Below, piece by piece: positions 7,138-13,034 of a stretch of 32,869 nt of DNA. The translations under genes were made by a program, and so were the position numbers. Numbering within the stretch: position 1 is the first letter of the stretch; each line of letters starts with the position of its first letter. Source of the DNA: a virus; IMG/VR virus record IMGVR_UViG_3300029998_000080, positions 1 to 32,869 of that record. One strand, 5' to 3'. The notes beneath the pieces are model-generated. The model had not been told where the DNA came from. It saw nothing but the letters and a program-made list of their open reading frames with translations, and made no database searches.

Positions 7138-7473
7138 AAAAATTCTGATGTATTTAAAGTTTCAATAGATATTAAAAATATCACAGATGACGATTTATAT
7201 AAGCTCAATGAAATATTCAAAAAATATTTTGACATTTATGATATTATAAGTCAATATGCGTCATATAGTAATAAACCTCATACATTGGTTTTAGATATAA
7301 GTAACAATAAAATAACTACTTGGTGTATTACAACACCTGATTGGGGTTATGATGAAGATTATATTATAAATATTATTAAACCTGAAGAATTGTTAAATGC
7401 TAGATCAAATGGAATTAAAGATATTGTAGAATATCTTGAAGCAAGAAATAATACAAATAAATTTAATATATGA
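7108..7473 (+). CDS. Unknown protein with MKKYNQFINE leader and KFNI tail (2 of 4)
   Basis: The 121-residue protein has the body FKVSIDIKNITDDDLYKLNE, a second strand HTLVLDISNN, and WCITTPDWGYDEDYI. The gene at 7883 shows the same sequence of elements (FRFAINIKGITDEQTDQVID, SIIVDVSNYPNN, VSTRGWGNNIDYM), so the two are paralogs that have diverged over most of their length while their ends stayed identical. A small alpha/beta fold is likely, function unknown. The tail is NNTNKFNI. Confidence 0.8.
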   Translation: MKKYNQFINEKNSDVFKVSIDIKNITDDDLYKLNEIFKKYFDIYDIISQYASYSNKPHTLVLDISNNKITTWCITTPDWGYDEDYIINIIKPEELLNARSNGIKDIVEYLEARNNTNKFNI

Positions 7474-7499
7474 AAAAATATAATCAATTCATTAATGAA
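7459..7499 (+). repeat. 41-bp gene-junction repeat, copy 3
   Basis: Same element as at 6669-6709. From the start codon on it is identical to copy 1 through the ten leader codons. Confidence 0.9.
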
Positions 7500-7886
7500 T
7501 CAAAAGATATATGGCAAAGAGAATCAACAAAAGATGAAACATATGGTCCTATTTTTTACATAAAAAGACCAGGATTTAAGACTGGAGTGTATGATGGAGA
7601 TATAGTTAAATTAGATAAAGAATATATTGAAAAATTAGACTCTGTATTATATAATAGACATAATGAAAAAAAGACGACTGACAAATTTACTGATAATGAT
7701 TATAGTAAAGAATATGTTCTAGTTGATTATGTATGGTATTATGGGTATGTATTAAGAAATTCACTATCTGATATAGAAGATAATGATTTCTTAGGATGGG
7801 TACCAACAGGATATGTTAGACACCTAACAGACGAAGAAATGAAAGATTATCAATATAAAATACATGCAAAAAAATTTAACATATGA
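7470..7886 (+). CDS. Unknown protein with MKKYNQFINE leader and KFNI tail (3 of 4)
   Basis: The 138-residue protein continues after the leader with SKDIWQRESTKDETYGP, then FKTGVYDGDIVKLDKEYIEKL, an SH3-like opening in which GDIVKLD matches the VGDIV pattern of the other barrels in the window. Later come a Tyr/Trp-rich part (YVLVDYVWYYGYVLRN) and LGWVPTGYVRHLTDEE. It ends IHAKKFNI. It is not obviously related to its neighbours at 7108 and 7883, although its first ten residues are the same, which supports a separable leader. Confidence 0.8.
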   Translation: MKKYNQFINESKDIWQRESTKDETYGPIFYIKRPGFKTGVYDGDIVKLDKEYIEKLDSVLYNRHNEKKTTDKFTDNDYSKEYVLVDYVWYYGYVLRNSLSDIEDNDFLGWVPTGYVRHLTDEEMKDYQYKIHAKKFNI

Positions 7887-7912
7887 AAAAATATAATCAA
7901 TTCATTAATGAA
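7872..7912 (+). repeat. 41-bp gene-junction repeat, copy 4
   Basis: Same element as at 6669-6709, with AAC for the tail Asn in place of AAT. It is the last copy; the next gene uses the MIHIKKFE form of the leader. Confidence 0.9.
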
Positions 7913-8257
7913 AGTTCTAAAACTAAATTCAGGTTTGCAATAAATATTAAAGGCATAACAGATGAACAAACAGATCAAGTTATTGATAAACTCAAAAAAT
8001 ATAATCTAAGTCAAAGTGATGAACACACTATAAGAAATGATGTAAAAATACAAGGTTTTTATTCAATAATTGTTGATGTGTCAAATTATCCAAATAATAC
8101 ACATATATTTATAATTGCTGTTTCCACACGAGGATGGGGTAATAATATTGATTATATGCAAAATATGCTATCAATAGATAATTTTTTAGTTATACCATTT
8201 GATGATATATATGATAATATTCAATATAGAATATACGCAAAAAAATTTAACATATGA
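7883..8257 (+). CDS. Unknown protein with MKKYNQFINE leader and KFNI tail (4 of 4)
   Basis: This is a 124-residue diverged paralog of the gene at 7108, with FRFAINIKGITDEQ at residues about 17-30, a helix, SIIVDVSNY and the Trp-Gly segment VSTRGWGNNIDYM. It ends IYAKKFNI. The pair with one unrelated gene between them suggests duplication and reshuffling through the 41-bp junction repeats. No catalytic motif is visible. Confidence 0.8.
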   Translation: MKKYNQFINESSKTKFRFAINIKGITDEQTDQVIDKLKKYNLSQSDEHTIRNDVKIQGFYSIIVDVSNYPNNTHIFIIAVSTRGWGNNIDYMQNMLSIDNFLVIPFDDIYDNIQYRIYAKKFNI

Positions 8258-8799
8258 TACATATTAAAAAATTCGAATTCTACGATACCAAAGAATTTAC
8301 ACGTGATTCAGAACCAGAAATAAATGATTACGTTAGACTTGATGAAGATTTCTATGAATCTAAAATACCTGAATATTTTATACCTAGAGAAAATGACACA
8401 GACTATAAATATAGAATAGGTAAAATAATTGGATATAATGAACATACAGAACACTATAACGTTAAATTTGATAAATATGAATTGTGGAATAATAATTTTT
8501 TAGTTAAACGTGAACAAATAAAAAGCTATTCTAAAAAAATTGAAGATCTGGAAAATCTGCCATCTGTTGGAGATTATTGTCTGCTTGGTTGGGATAATAC
8601 GGAATTGTGTAAAGTAATAAAGAAAGAAAGAGTTGAAAATTTTAGATGGGCTTCAATTGATTATAAGGTTAAAAAAATGAATCCTGGTCCTCACGATGGC
8701 ACAGGAATTGTTCAAACTGATGATGATTCAATGAAATATTGGTCAAGCGATATAAATGATATGAAATCAATTATAGCATCAAAGAAATTTAATGTGTAG
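8254..8799 (+). CDS. Two-domain SH3-like protein with MIHIKKFE leader and KFNV tail
   Basis: The 181-residue protein has the leader MIHIKKFEFYD, then EINDYVRLDEDF...YKYRIGKIIGYNEHTEHYNVKF, which is one small barrel. SVGDYCLLGWDNTELCKVIKKERV starts a second one. It ends IIASKKFNV. As the last gene of the operon it has no downstream start codon, yet the tail is kept with a different codon set (AAT GTG TAG). The stop codon lies inside the 3' end of the convergent tRNA gene. I see no separate terminator. Function unknown; likely packaged, by the leader argument. Confidence 0.8.
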   Translation: MIHIKKFEFYDTKEFTRDSEPEINDYVRLDEDFYESKIPEYFIPRENDTDYKYRIGKIIGYNEHTEHYNVKFDKYELWNNNFLVKREQIKSYSKKIEDLENLPSVGDYCLLGWDNTELCKVIKKERVENFRWASIDYKVKKMNPGPHDGTGIVQTDDDSMKYWSSDINDMKSIIASKKFNV

Positions 8800-8869
8800 C
8801 TTGAGAGGGATTCGAACCCTCACTGAAACGCATTTGAAACGCCGTCCTCTGCCGTTGGGATACCAAGCC
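8797..8869 (-). tRNA. tRNA-like gene, anticodon CAA (Leu?), short variable loop
   Basis: The minus strand folds as a 73-base cloverleaf: acceptor GGCTTGG/TCAAGCT (two G-U), D arm TCC/GGA with GG in the loop, and T arm GAGGG-TTCGAAT-CCCTC (perfect). The anticodon stem GGCGT/GCGTT is weak (three G-U pairs) around loop TTCAAAT, giving anticodon CAA. A Leu tRNA should have a long variable arm, but here it is only five bases. The anticodon arm also contains a direct repeat GCGTTTCA. The tRNA may be altered or decaying, or the identity may be wrong. No CCA is encoded. The 3' end overlaps the TAG of the gene at 8254 by 3 bases. Confidence 0.65.
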
Positions 8870-8870
8870 A

Positions 8871-9968
8871 TTATTTTAACCACTTCTTAACTGCTTTACC
8901 AGTTACTCCATAAACTCTACCAACAGCTTCTAAACTTGTATCAGATATCATTAATCTTAACTCATCTTTTGTTGGTCTGTTCTTTACTTTTCTTTCAGAT
9001 AATCTGTAGCAGTCATAACATTGTTTAGAATTGTGTTTAATTTCTTTTCCACATGCACAATAATTTTTTATTAAATTATTGTTTATTTTAATTTCTTTTT
9101 TACCTGATTTTAATTTTTTTATTCTATCATTTCTAATTATATTATAATAATATTCATCAACTTCACTTTTGATATTTAAATTTTTAACACCAAGAAACTC
9201 ATACATTTTTTTGAAATCTACTCTTCTATTTACGTTTATTCTATAACAGTTATCTTTACTTATTTGTATAGTATAATGAATATTTATAATATCAAGTGAG
9301 TTACAATAAATATCTACTATATCTTTAGACATATTAGAAAAATTATAATAATAACCGAAATATTTTTTTCCTTCTTTTTTAATTATTGTATTTTTATATA
9401 AGCAACCATCTGAATGAAACAATCCACGTATTATGTTTTTGTGATTTATATTTTTTATTTGAAAATCTTCTAGTATTATTTTTCTTTTGTGCTTTACTCC
9501 TTTTCCTATTTGAGGAAATAAATATTTTAAAGAGTTGGAATATACTGAAACAATAAACATATTATATTTAGTTTTATGAATATTTATTTTATTAAATGGA
9601 AATAATATTTTTAAATTATTTTCACATTCAGTTACTATATTATAATACTTACTATCTAAAAATATTCGAATTTGATATGATGATCTTTTTGTTTTTATTA
9701 TATGACCATCTCCTAAATATAATCCTAATATATAATTATATTCTAATTTTTTATCAGATAAATAATTATTAATATCACAATTATTTTTTAATTTTTTTTG
9801 ATTTTCTAATTTATTATATTGATTGAATTTTTCATTGTTATTTAACCAATATCTAATATTACTTCTTGGTATATTATATTTTTTACTTAATTCTGACTGT
9901 TTTGATCCATTATTATATTCTTCTATTATTTTTATGATTTCACTAACTTCATATACTCTATATGTCAT
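8871..9968 (-). CDS. LAGLIDADG homing endonuclease inserted in the tRNA cluster
   Basis: I start at ATG 9968 (MTYRVYEVSEI), because a longer frame would run into the neighbouring tRNA. This gives 365 residues. Residues 8-43 are a helix-turn-helix (GSKQSELSKKYNIPRSNIRY). LGLYLGDGHI (81-90) and IRGLFHSDGCL (180-190) are the two LAGLIDADG helices with their acidic residues, so the protein acts as a monomer that cuts a long, nearly unique DNA site. CACGKE...CYDC (304-320) is a zinc-ribbon-like Cys4, and residues 343-364 form a second helix-turn-helix (SLEAVGRVYGVTGKAVKKW). The stop lies one base from a tRNA 5' end. It is a selfish mobile gene, probably free-standing; I see no intron borders. Confidence 0.9.
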   Translation of the reverse strand: MTYRVYEVSEIIKIIEEYNNGSKQSELSKKYNIPRSNIRYWLNNNEKFNQYNKLENQKKLKNNCDINNYLSDKKLEYNYILGLYLGDGHIIKTKRSSYQIRIFLDSKYYNIVTECENNLKILFPFNKINIHKTKYNMFIVSVYSNSLKYLFPQIGKGVKHKRKIILEDFQIKNINHKNIIRGLFHSDGCLYKNTIIKKEGKKYFGYYYNFSNMSKDIVDIYCNSLDIINIHYTIQISKDNCYRINVNRRVDFKKMYEFLGVKNLNIKSEVDEYYYNIIRNDRIKKLKSGKKEIKINNNLIKNYCACGKEIKHNSKQCYDCYRLSERKVKNRPTKDELRLMISDTSLEAVGRVYGVTGKAVKKWLK

Positions 9969-9977
9969 ATTATTTTT

Positions 9978-9996
9978 TATTTTATATATAAAAAAT
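9978..9996 (-). promoter_or_regulatory. TATATATAA-type promoter-like box upstream of the endonuclease
   Basis: On the minus strand TTTTTATATATAAAATAAA lies 10-28 bases before ATG 9968, matching the boxes before 4245, 4535 and 5227. It supports ATG 9968 as the true start and suggests that the endonuclease is expressed separately from the tRNA genes. Confidence 0.45.
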
Positions 9997-10072
9997 TCTA
10001 TGACAAAAAGAATAAAAATTGAACATATTTTTAAATAAATTGTATCATAATGATTAATCATTGAATATATTG

Positions 10073-10160
10073 TACTCCTGGTCGGACTTGAACCGACACG
10101 CCTACTATTGTTCAGCACATGTTTCTAAAACATGGATGTCTACCATTCCATCACAGGAGC
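10073..10160 (-). tRNA. tRNA-Leu (anticodon UAG)
   Basis: The minus-strand cloverleaf has acceptor GCTCCTG/CAGGAGT, anticodon stem CATGT/ACATG around TTTAGAA (anticodon TAG, reading CUA), a long type II variable arm typical of Leu, and T arm GTCGG-TTCAAGT-CCGAC. It is 88 bases long with discriminator A and no encoded CCA. It is transcribed with its two neighbours. Confidence 0.92.
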
Positions 10161-10169
10161 GATTTTTTG

Positions 10170-10256
10170 TACCGATGACGGGACTTGAACCCGTATAAGC
10201 ATATAGCTTGCAAAATTTTAAGTTTTGAATGTCTACCAAGATTCCATCACATCGGC
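10170..10256 (-). tRNA. tRNA-Leu (anticodon UAA)
   Basis: Acceptor GCCGATG/CATCGGT, anticodon stem CAAAA/TTTTG around CTTAAAA (anticodon TAA, reading UUA), a long variable arm, and T arm ACGGG-TTCAAGT-CCCGT. UUA is expected to be the main leucine codon in so AT-rich a genome. Discriminator A, no CCA. Confidence 0.92.
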
Positions 10257-10264
10257 ATATTTTG

Positions 10265-10344
10265 TACTCCTAGAGGTATTCGAAACCTCATCCAAATGGA
10301 CATCATCTTAAGTGATGCGTGTATACCAATTCCACCATAGGAGC
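10265..10344 (-). tRNA. tRNA-Leu (anticodon UAA), second isoacceptor
   Basis: Acceptor GCTCCTA/TAGGAGT, anticodon stem CATCA/TGATG around CTTAAGA (anticodon TAA), a variable arm with TCCA/TGGA pairing, and T arm GAGGT-TTCGAAT-ACCTC. It has the same anticodon as the gene at 10170 but a different body and T loop, so it is not a recent duplicate of it. First tRNA of the transcript. Confidence 0.9.
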
Positions 10345-10364
10345 ATTTTATTATAAAAGAAAAA

Positions 10365-10390
10365 ACCTCAGTCAAATAAATGACTGAGGT
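10365..10390. terminator. Bidirectional hairpin upstream of the tRNA cluster
   Basis: ACCTCAGTCA and TGACTGAGGT form a perfect 10-base stem around AATAAA. It is flanked by an A-run on the left and ATTTTT on the right, so it can work on both strands. On the minus strand it stands between the promoter at 10563-10594 and the first tRNA. It would then attenuate the tRNA transcript, or act as a processing site. Confidence 0.75.
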
Positions 10391-10562
10391 ATTTTTAATA
10401 TGCTTATATTATTTGTTACAATAGATATGACATAATATTCTCAGTCCGATTATTCTGTAATAATAGGTTTAAGAGTAGCAAGTTCATTATGTTATTGTAG
10501 TTTTTCATATCAGTATATATTATCTTAAAAATGTGATTTTTTTCTATTTTTATTATGTAGTA
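10391..10562. other. Non-coding stretch between promoter and tRNA cluster
   Basis: I see no convincing gene in these 172 bases. No cloverleaf or long hairpin stands out besides the terminator at its left edge. On the minus strand it would be the transcribed leader between the promoter at 10563-10594 and the tRNA genes, so a small RNA of about 170 bases ending at the hairpin is possible. Confidence 0.4.
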
Positions 10563-10594
10563 CAAAAGTACAAAAAAGTTTTCAATCTACCAAA
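10563..10594 (-). promoter_or_regulatory. Host-type (Bacteroidota) promoter
   Basis: On the minus strand TTTG of AGTTTGGTAGATT is followed after 20 bases by TACTTTTG, matching TTTG-N17-23-TAnnTTTG. The TTTGGTA word also occurs in the promoters at 14047, 17252 and 20126. It points toward the leader and tRNA cluster. Confidence 0.65.
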
Positions 10595-10601
10595 CTTTTT
10601 A

Positions 10602-10820
10602 TTAAAAAGTTTCATCTTTTTTATATTCTTTATTTATAATAGCATCAAGTATATTTTTTTGTTCATTTTCATAAAGAGCATCAAATGGAAAATCTAAGCC
10701 CAAGTCTATACAATATATATCATTTTTATATGTATAAATAGCTTCAACATCTTGTTTACTTGTGAACACACAAGGTGTTGTATGATTGTTACCTAGTATT
10801 TCTAAAATTTTTTCTTTCAT
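10602..10820 (-). CDS. Unknown 72-residue protein
   Basis: I start at ATG 10820 (MKEKILEILGNNHTTPCVF), because the longer frame overlaps the previous gene and begins with an unlikely Ile-rich run. The start is then 4 bases after the stop of the gene at 10825, as expected in this packed operon. The body alternates short strands (VEAIYTYKNDIYCIDLG) with a C-terminal helix (YENEQKNILDAIINKEY). No family recognised. It is the last gene of an operon read from about 12288. Confidence 0.65.
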   Translation of the reverse strand: MKEKILEILGNNHTTPCVFTSKQDVEAIYTYKNDIYCIDLGLDFPFDALYENEQKNILDAIINKEYKKDETF

Positions 10821-10824
10821 ATTT

Positions 10825-11088
10825 TTAATTGTTTTCAAAAAATGAATTATAATCGTTTTTACTTTCACTATGAGAAATAAAATTTTCATCATTTCTAAGT
10901 TTTATATAATTTTTCCATTCCTTTAAATATAACTTATTATTCTCAGGAAACAAATTCATCATATTTTTCATTTTATGTAGCATTTTAACATCTGAATGAA
11001 AACTTTGTAATTCAACAATTCCTAATTTACCATCTTTAATGAGAGGTATATCACACAATGCATTTAATATTTTTTTCTCTATGCTCAT
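10825..11088 (-). CDS. Unknown 87-residue protein
   Basis: I choose ATG 11088 (MSIEKKILNALCDIPLIKDG), which lies 4 bases after the upstream stop; a longer frame would overlap the upstream gene by 32 bases. The protein is mainly helical and basic in the middle (KMLHKMKNMMNLFPENNKLY) and acidic at the end. No domain is recognised. Confidence 0.65.
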   Translation of the reverse strand: MSIEKKILNALCDIPLIKDGKLGIVELQSFHSDVKMLHKMKNMMNLFPENNKLYLKEWKNYIKLRNDENFISHSESKNDYNSFFENN

Positions 11089-11092
11089 TTTT

Positions 11093-11449
11093 TTAATTAT
11101 TTGGGCCAACTTCTTCAATTCCAATTGTTTTCAAATAACTTAAGCATTCGAATTCAGTTTTAAATTTTATTGGTTTATAAGAGTTATTATAATCTCCTTT
11201 TATTTTTCTTGTTTTTTTGAAATTTTTATAGAAATCATCATTATCAACTTTGTATATAACATCATGATCATCAAAATATGGAAATTCATAACTAAAATAA
11301 TTAGAATTAAATAATGTGACATATATTTGTTTTTGTCTTGTTTCTACGTTACAAAGTAATCTTATATTTTCATATAATTTTTCGTGCTGTTGTTCGTGTA
11401 CTGTTTTTATTTTGCTAGATGATATTACATCTTTGGTATAATCAATCAT
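11093..11449 (-). CDS. Unknown 118-residue protein
   Basis: It begins MIDYTKDVISSSKIKTVHEQ. Its start overlaps the previous stop by 4 bases (ATGA), which implies coupled translation. The central part is aromatic (NSNYFSYEFPYFDDHDVIY), followed by a basic segment and a C-terminal helix (FECLSYLKTIGIEEV). I do not recognise it. Confidence 0.7.
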   Translation of the reverse strand: MIDYTKDVISSSKIKTVHEQQHEKLYENIRLLCNVETRQKQIYVTLFNSNYFSYEFPYFDDHDVIYKVDNDDFYKNFKKTRKIKGDYNNSYKPIKFKTEFECLSYLKTIGIEEVGPNN

Positions 11450-11691
11450 ATATTATTTAAATTTTGTAATTTTTCTTTTCTTATATTATTCAATTTTAAT
11501 TTTTTTTTTAAAATAGTTAATTCCTTGTTCAACTCAGCTCTACTATTTATAGTGTCTATATATTCAGAGTTACTTATGTAGTGGCTATTTACCTTTAACT
11601 CCAAACCAAATATTCTATTTACCTTTAACTTCAAACCAAATATTCTATTTTCTATAAATAATATTCTATTGTAAATATCTTTTGATGTCAT
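11446..11691 (-). CDS. Small coiled protein with internal 10-residue repeat and RKEKL tail
   Basis: The 81-residue protein contains two adjacent copies of NRIFGLxLKV (residues 16-35) from a 30-bp tandem repeat. A long charged helix follows (INSRAELNKELTILKKKLKL). The end is NNIRKEKLQNLNNI, one of the recurrent RKxKL tails. Coiled-coil self-association is plausible. The start at ATG 11691 lies 29 bases after the upstream stop at 11721. Confidence 0.7.
   Translation of the reverse strand: MTSKDIYNRILFIENRIFGLKLKVNRIFGLELKVNSHYISNSEYIDTINSRAELNKELTILKKKLKLNNIRKEKLQNLNNI
11587..11646 (-). repeat. 30-bp tandem duplication inside a gene
   Basis: Units 11587-11616 and 11617-11646 differ at one base (giving Lys versus Glu) and add ten residues in frame. 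The duplication is recent and keeps the gene open. Confidence 0.9.
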
Positions 11692-11720
11692 GTTATCTGA
11701 GTTTATTTAATTTATTCATG

Positions 11721-12062
11721 TCAAATTATTTCTCCTCTTTTGATTTCTGCTCGTCTATTTATCAAATCTACTTTTTCTTTAATAGCCATTCTTACTTTAT
11801 TCTTAGTGAATATTTCTGATTCAATATGTCCAGTTAGTTTAAATAGTAATTTAGGAATGGTTGTTATAATAACATCTCCAAATAGTAAATATTTACGATG
11901 AGTAAAATATTCAGTACCGTAGTAAAATAGTGTTTTATAGCCATATTCATCTTCTATTTGATTATATTTATATGTTTTACCATCATATACAATTTCTTTA
12001 TAATTTGGCTCTTTATATTCTTTGAAGATAAAGGTTTTATTGTTGAGTTTTTTGACTATCAT
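11721..12062 (-). CDS. Unknown 113-residue basic protein
   Basis: It begins MIVKKLNNKTFIFKEY. The N-terminal half is Tyr-rich with beta character (VYDGKTYKYNQIEDEYGYKT), then comes a hydrophobic stretch (LLFGDVIITTIPKLLFKLTG) and a basic helix at the end (MAIKEKVDLINRRAEIKRG). It lies one base downstream of the gene at 12064. No family recognised. Confidence 0.65.
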   Translation of the reverse strand: MIVKKLNNKTFIFKEYKEPNYKEIVYDGKTYKYNQIEDEYGYKTLFYYGTEYFTHRKYLLFGDVIITTIPKLLFKLTGHIESEIFTKNKVRMAIKEKVDLINRRAEIKRGEII

Positions 12063-12063
12063 G

Positions 12064-12288
12064 TTACAAGGTATTAGTTTCTAATATAGCTTCTGCTACA
12101 TGTAGATATTCAACAGATGTCATATCACATTCAAATGATTTTTTATCATCTCCGTAGTATTTTGATTTACCAAGATATCTACGAATACCGATATAATTAG
12201 ATTTAATTCTAGATTTAAAAACATCACAATCAGGGTAAAGTAATTTTACTTTATCTAATAATTCAGGTGTTATATTATATTTGCTCAT
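12064..12288 (-). CDS. Unknown 74-residue protein
   Basis: It begins MSKYNITPELLDKVKLLYPD, a short helical opening, then a basic segment (KSRIKSNYIGIRRYLGKSKY) and ends AEAILETNTL. It seems to open the small-gene operon running down to 10602. The next gene upstream on this strand is a 22-residue membrane peptide 67 bases away. Function unknown. Confidence 0.65.
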   Translation of the reverse strand: MSKYNITPELLDKVKLLYPDCDVFKSRIKSNYIGIRRYLGKSKYYGDDKKSFECDMTSVEYLHVAEAILETNTL

Positions 12289-12355
12289 TTTTTTTAATTT
12301 TTAATATTTATTTATAAAAATCTAATGTTTCATAAAAATCTAAACCAGTGATTAT

Positions 12356-12424
12356 TCACCAAATTACTGCTGGTAGTATAGTAGTAATTCCAATTACAAA
12401 CAGAAATCTAAATAGTATTTTCAT
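12356..12424 (-). CDS. 22-residue single-TM peptide
   Basis: ATG 12424 to TGA 12356 encodes MKILFRFLFVIGITTILPAV followed by IW, almost entirely one membrane-spanning helix after a short basic start (positive-inside). It begins 2 bases after the stop of the SHOCT-like gene and belongs to a run of membrane proteins, which is the main reason to accept so short a frame. Such phage microproteins often modulate host membrane complexes; no specific role can be given. Confidence 0.5.
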   Translation of the reverse strand: MKILFRFLFVIGITTILPAVIW

Positions 12425-12426
12425 GT

Positions 12427-12603
12427 TTAATCAAGTTTCTTTTTGTATTTTTTATATGCTTCTGTTGAAATGTCTCCGTTGTTGAAAATTTCATTAAGCA
12501 TATCCTTTTTGCCATCATTTGAAATTTTTAATATTTGAGCTATTAATAACACAATGATAAAAATAACAAAAAATCCGATATACACATAATTTGGTCCTTC
12601 CAT
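12427..12603 (-). CDS. 58-residue TM protein with SHOCT-like C-terminus
   Basis: Residues about 6-27 form one membrane helix (YVYIGFFVIFIIVLLIAQIL). The rest, DMLNEIFNNGDISTEAYKKY and KKKLD, fits the SHOCT pattern (a helix, then a G-x-I-(S/T)-x-E-E/A-(Y/F) turn and a second helix). SHOCT segments occur at the ends of membrane and DNA-binding proteins and are thought to mediate oligomer contacts. A TATCTTTG box lies 37 bases upstream. It is probably cotranscribed with the TM peptide. Confidence 0.7.
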   Translation of the reverse strand: MEGPNYVYIGFFVIFIIVLLIAQILKISNDGKKDMLNEIFNNGDISTEAYKKYKKKLD

Positions 12604-12639
12604 GATTTGTTTATTTTAATTGATTGTTTATATTAAATA

Positions 12640-12647
12640 CAAAGATA
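12640..12647 (-). promoter_or_regulatory. TATCTTTG -10 element upstream of the SHOCT-like gene
   Basis: TATCTTTGTA on the minus strand matches the Bacteroidota -10 element, 37 bases before ATG 12603. I see no clear TTTG 17-23 bases further up, where a terminator hairpin lies, so the promoter may be weak. Confidence 0.5.
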
Positions 12648-12650
12648 AAA

Positions 12651-12678
12651 AAAAATCCTCACATAAGCAAGGATTTTT
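12651..12678. terminator. Terminator after the two-TM gene
   Basis: AAAAATCCT and AGGATTTTT form a 9-base stem with a 10-base loop. On the minus strand the stem ends in a T-run, 21 bases after the stop of the gene at 12699. Confidence 0.75.
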
Positions 12679-12698
12679 AATTTATTTATATATTATTA

Positions 12699-13034
12699 TT
12701 AGACTTCTTTTGTGTCATCTTCTTTTATGTCAGTTTCTTTTGTTTCAGTTGAACCATCTTCCATGATATTATCTAGTTTAACTAGTTTTTTTGGTTTCCA
12801 AATAAAATAGAAGAGACTTGAAGCTGCAATAACAGAAAAGAAATATATCACATTAATAATATCAACTGCTGAATTTTGAGTTTTTAATTCATAAATTGCG
12901 TTGTCATCAGTGAATTGCTGTGCTGCTATTTTTGAATAGTCTTGTGTATTCTTATTGATTACCAATTTGTATGATGCTCCAAGGCAAATCAAAAGAATGA
13001 AAACTAATAATGATTTTAATATTTTACTTTTCAT
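12699..13034 (-). CDS. Two-TM membrane protein, acidic cytoplasmic tail
   Basis: The 111-residue protein has a first hydrophobic helix at 5-23 (ILKSLLVFILLICLGASY), a polar loop of about 35 residues, a second helix at about 58-80 (VIYFFSVIAASSLFYFIW) and a charged tail (STETKETDIKEDDTKEV). The start overlaps the stop of the SPFH lipoprotein by one base (TAATG), so the two are translated together and probably act together at the inner membrane. Confidence 0.75.
   Translation of the reverse strand: MKSKILKSLLVFILLICLGASYKLVINKNTQDYSKIAAQQFTDDNAIYELKTQNSAVDIINVIYFFSVIAASSLFYFIWKPKKLVKLDNIMEDGSTETKETDIKEDDTKEV

Noticed and set aside
6669-7912. Regularly spaced direct repeats considered as a CRISPR array
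   Set aside because: The repeats are 41 bases but lie 360-420 bases apart with open genes between them, and each encodes a stop-start junction. There are no short spacers.
8871-9968. Group I intron or intein containing the LAGLIDADG gene
   Set aside because: The flanking tRNAs are each complete on one side of it, there are no intron core elements that I can see, and no split host protein is present.
9969-10118. Longer N-terminus for the homing endonuclease starting at 10118
   Set aside because: It would run through a clear tRNA-Leu gene, and a promoter-like box lies just before ATG 9968.
10391-10562. A further tRNA or a riboswitch in the leader before the tRNA cluster
   Set aside because: I could not fold a T arm with a TTC motif or any known aptamer core here.
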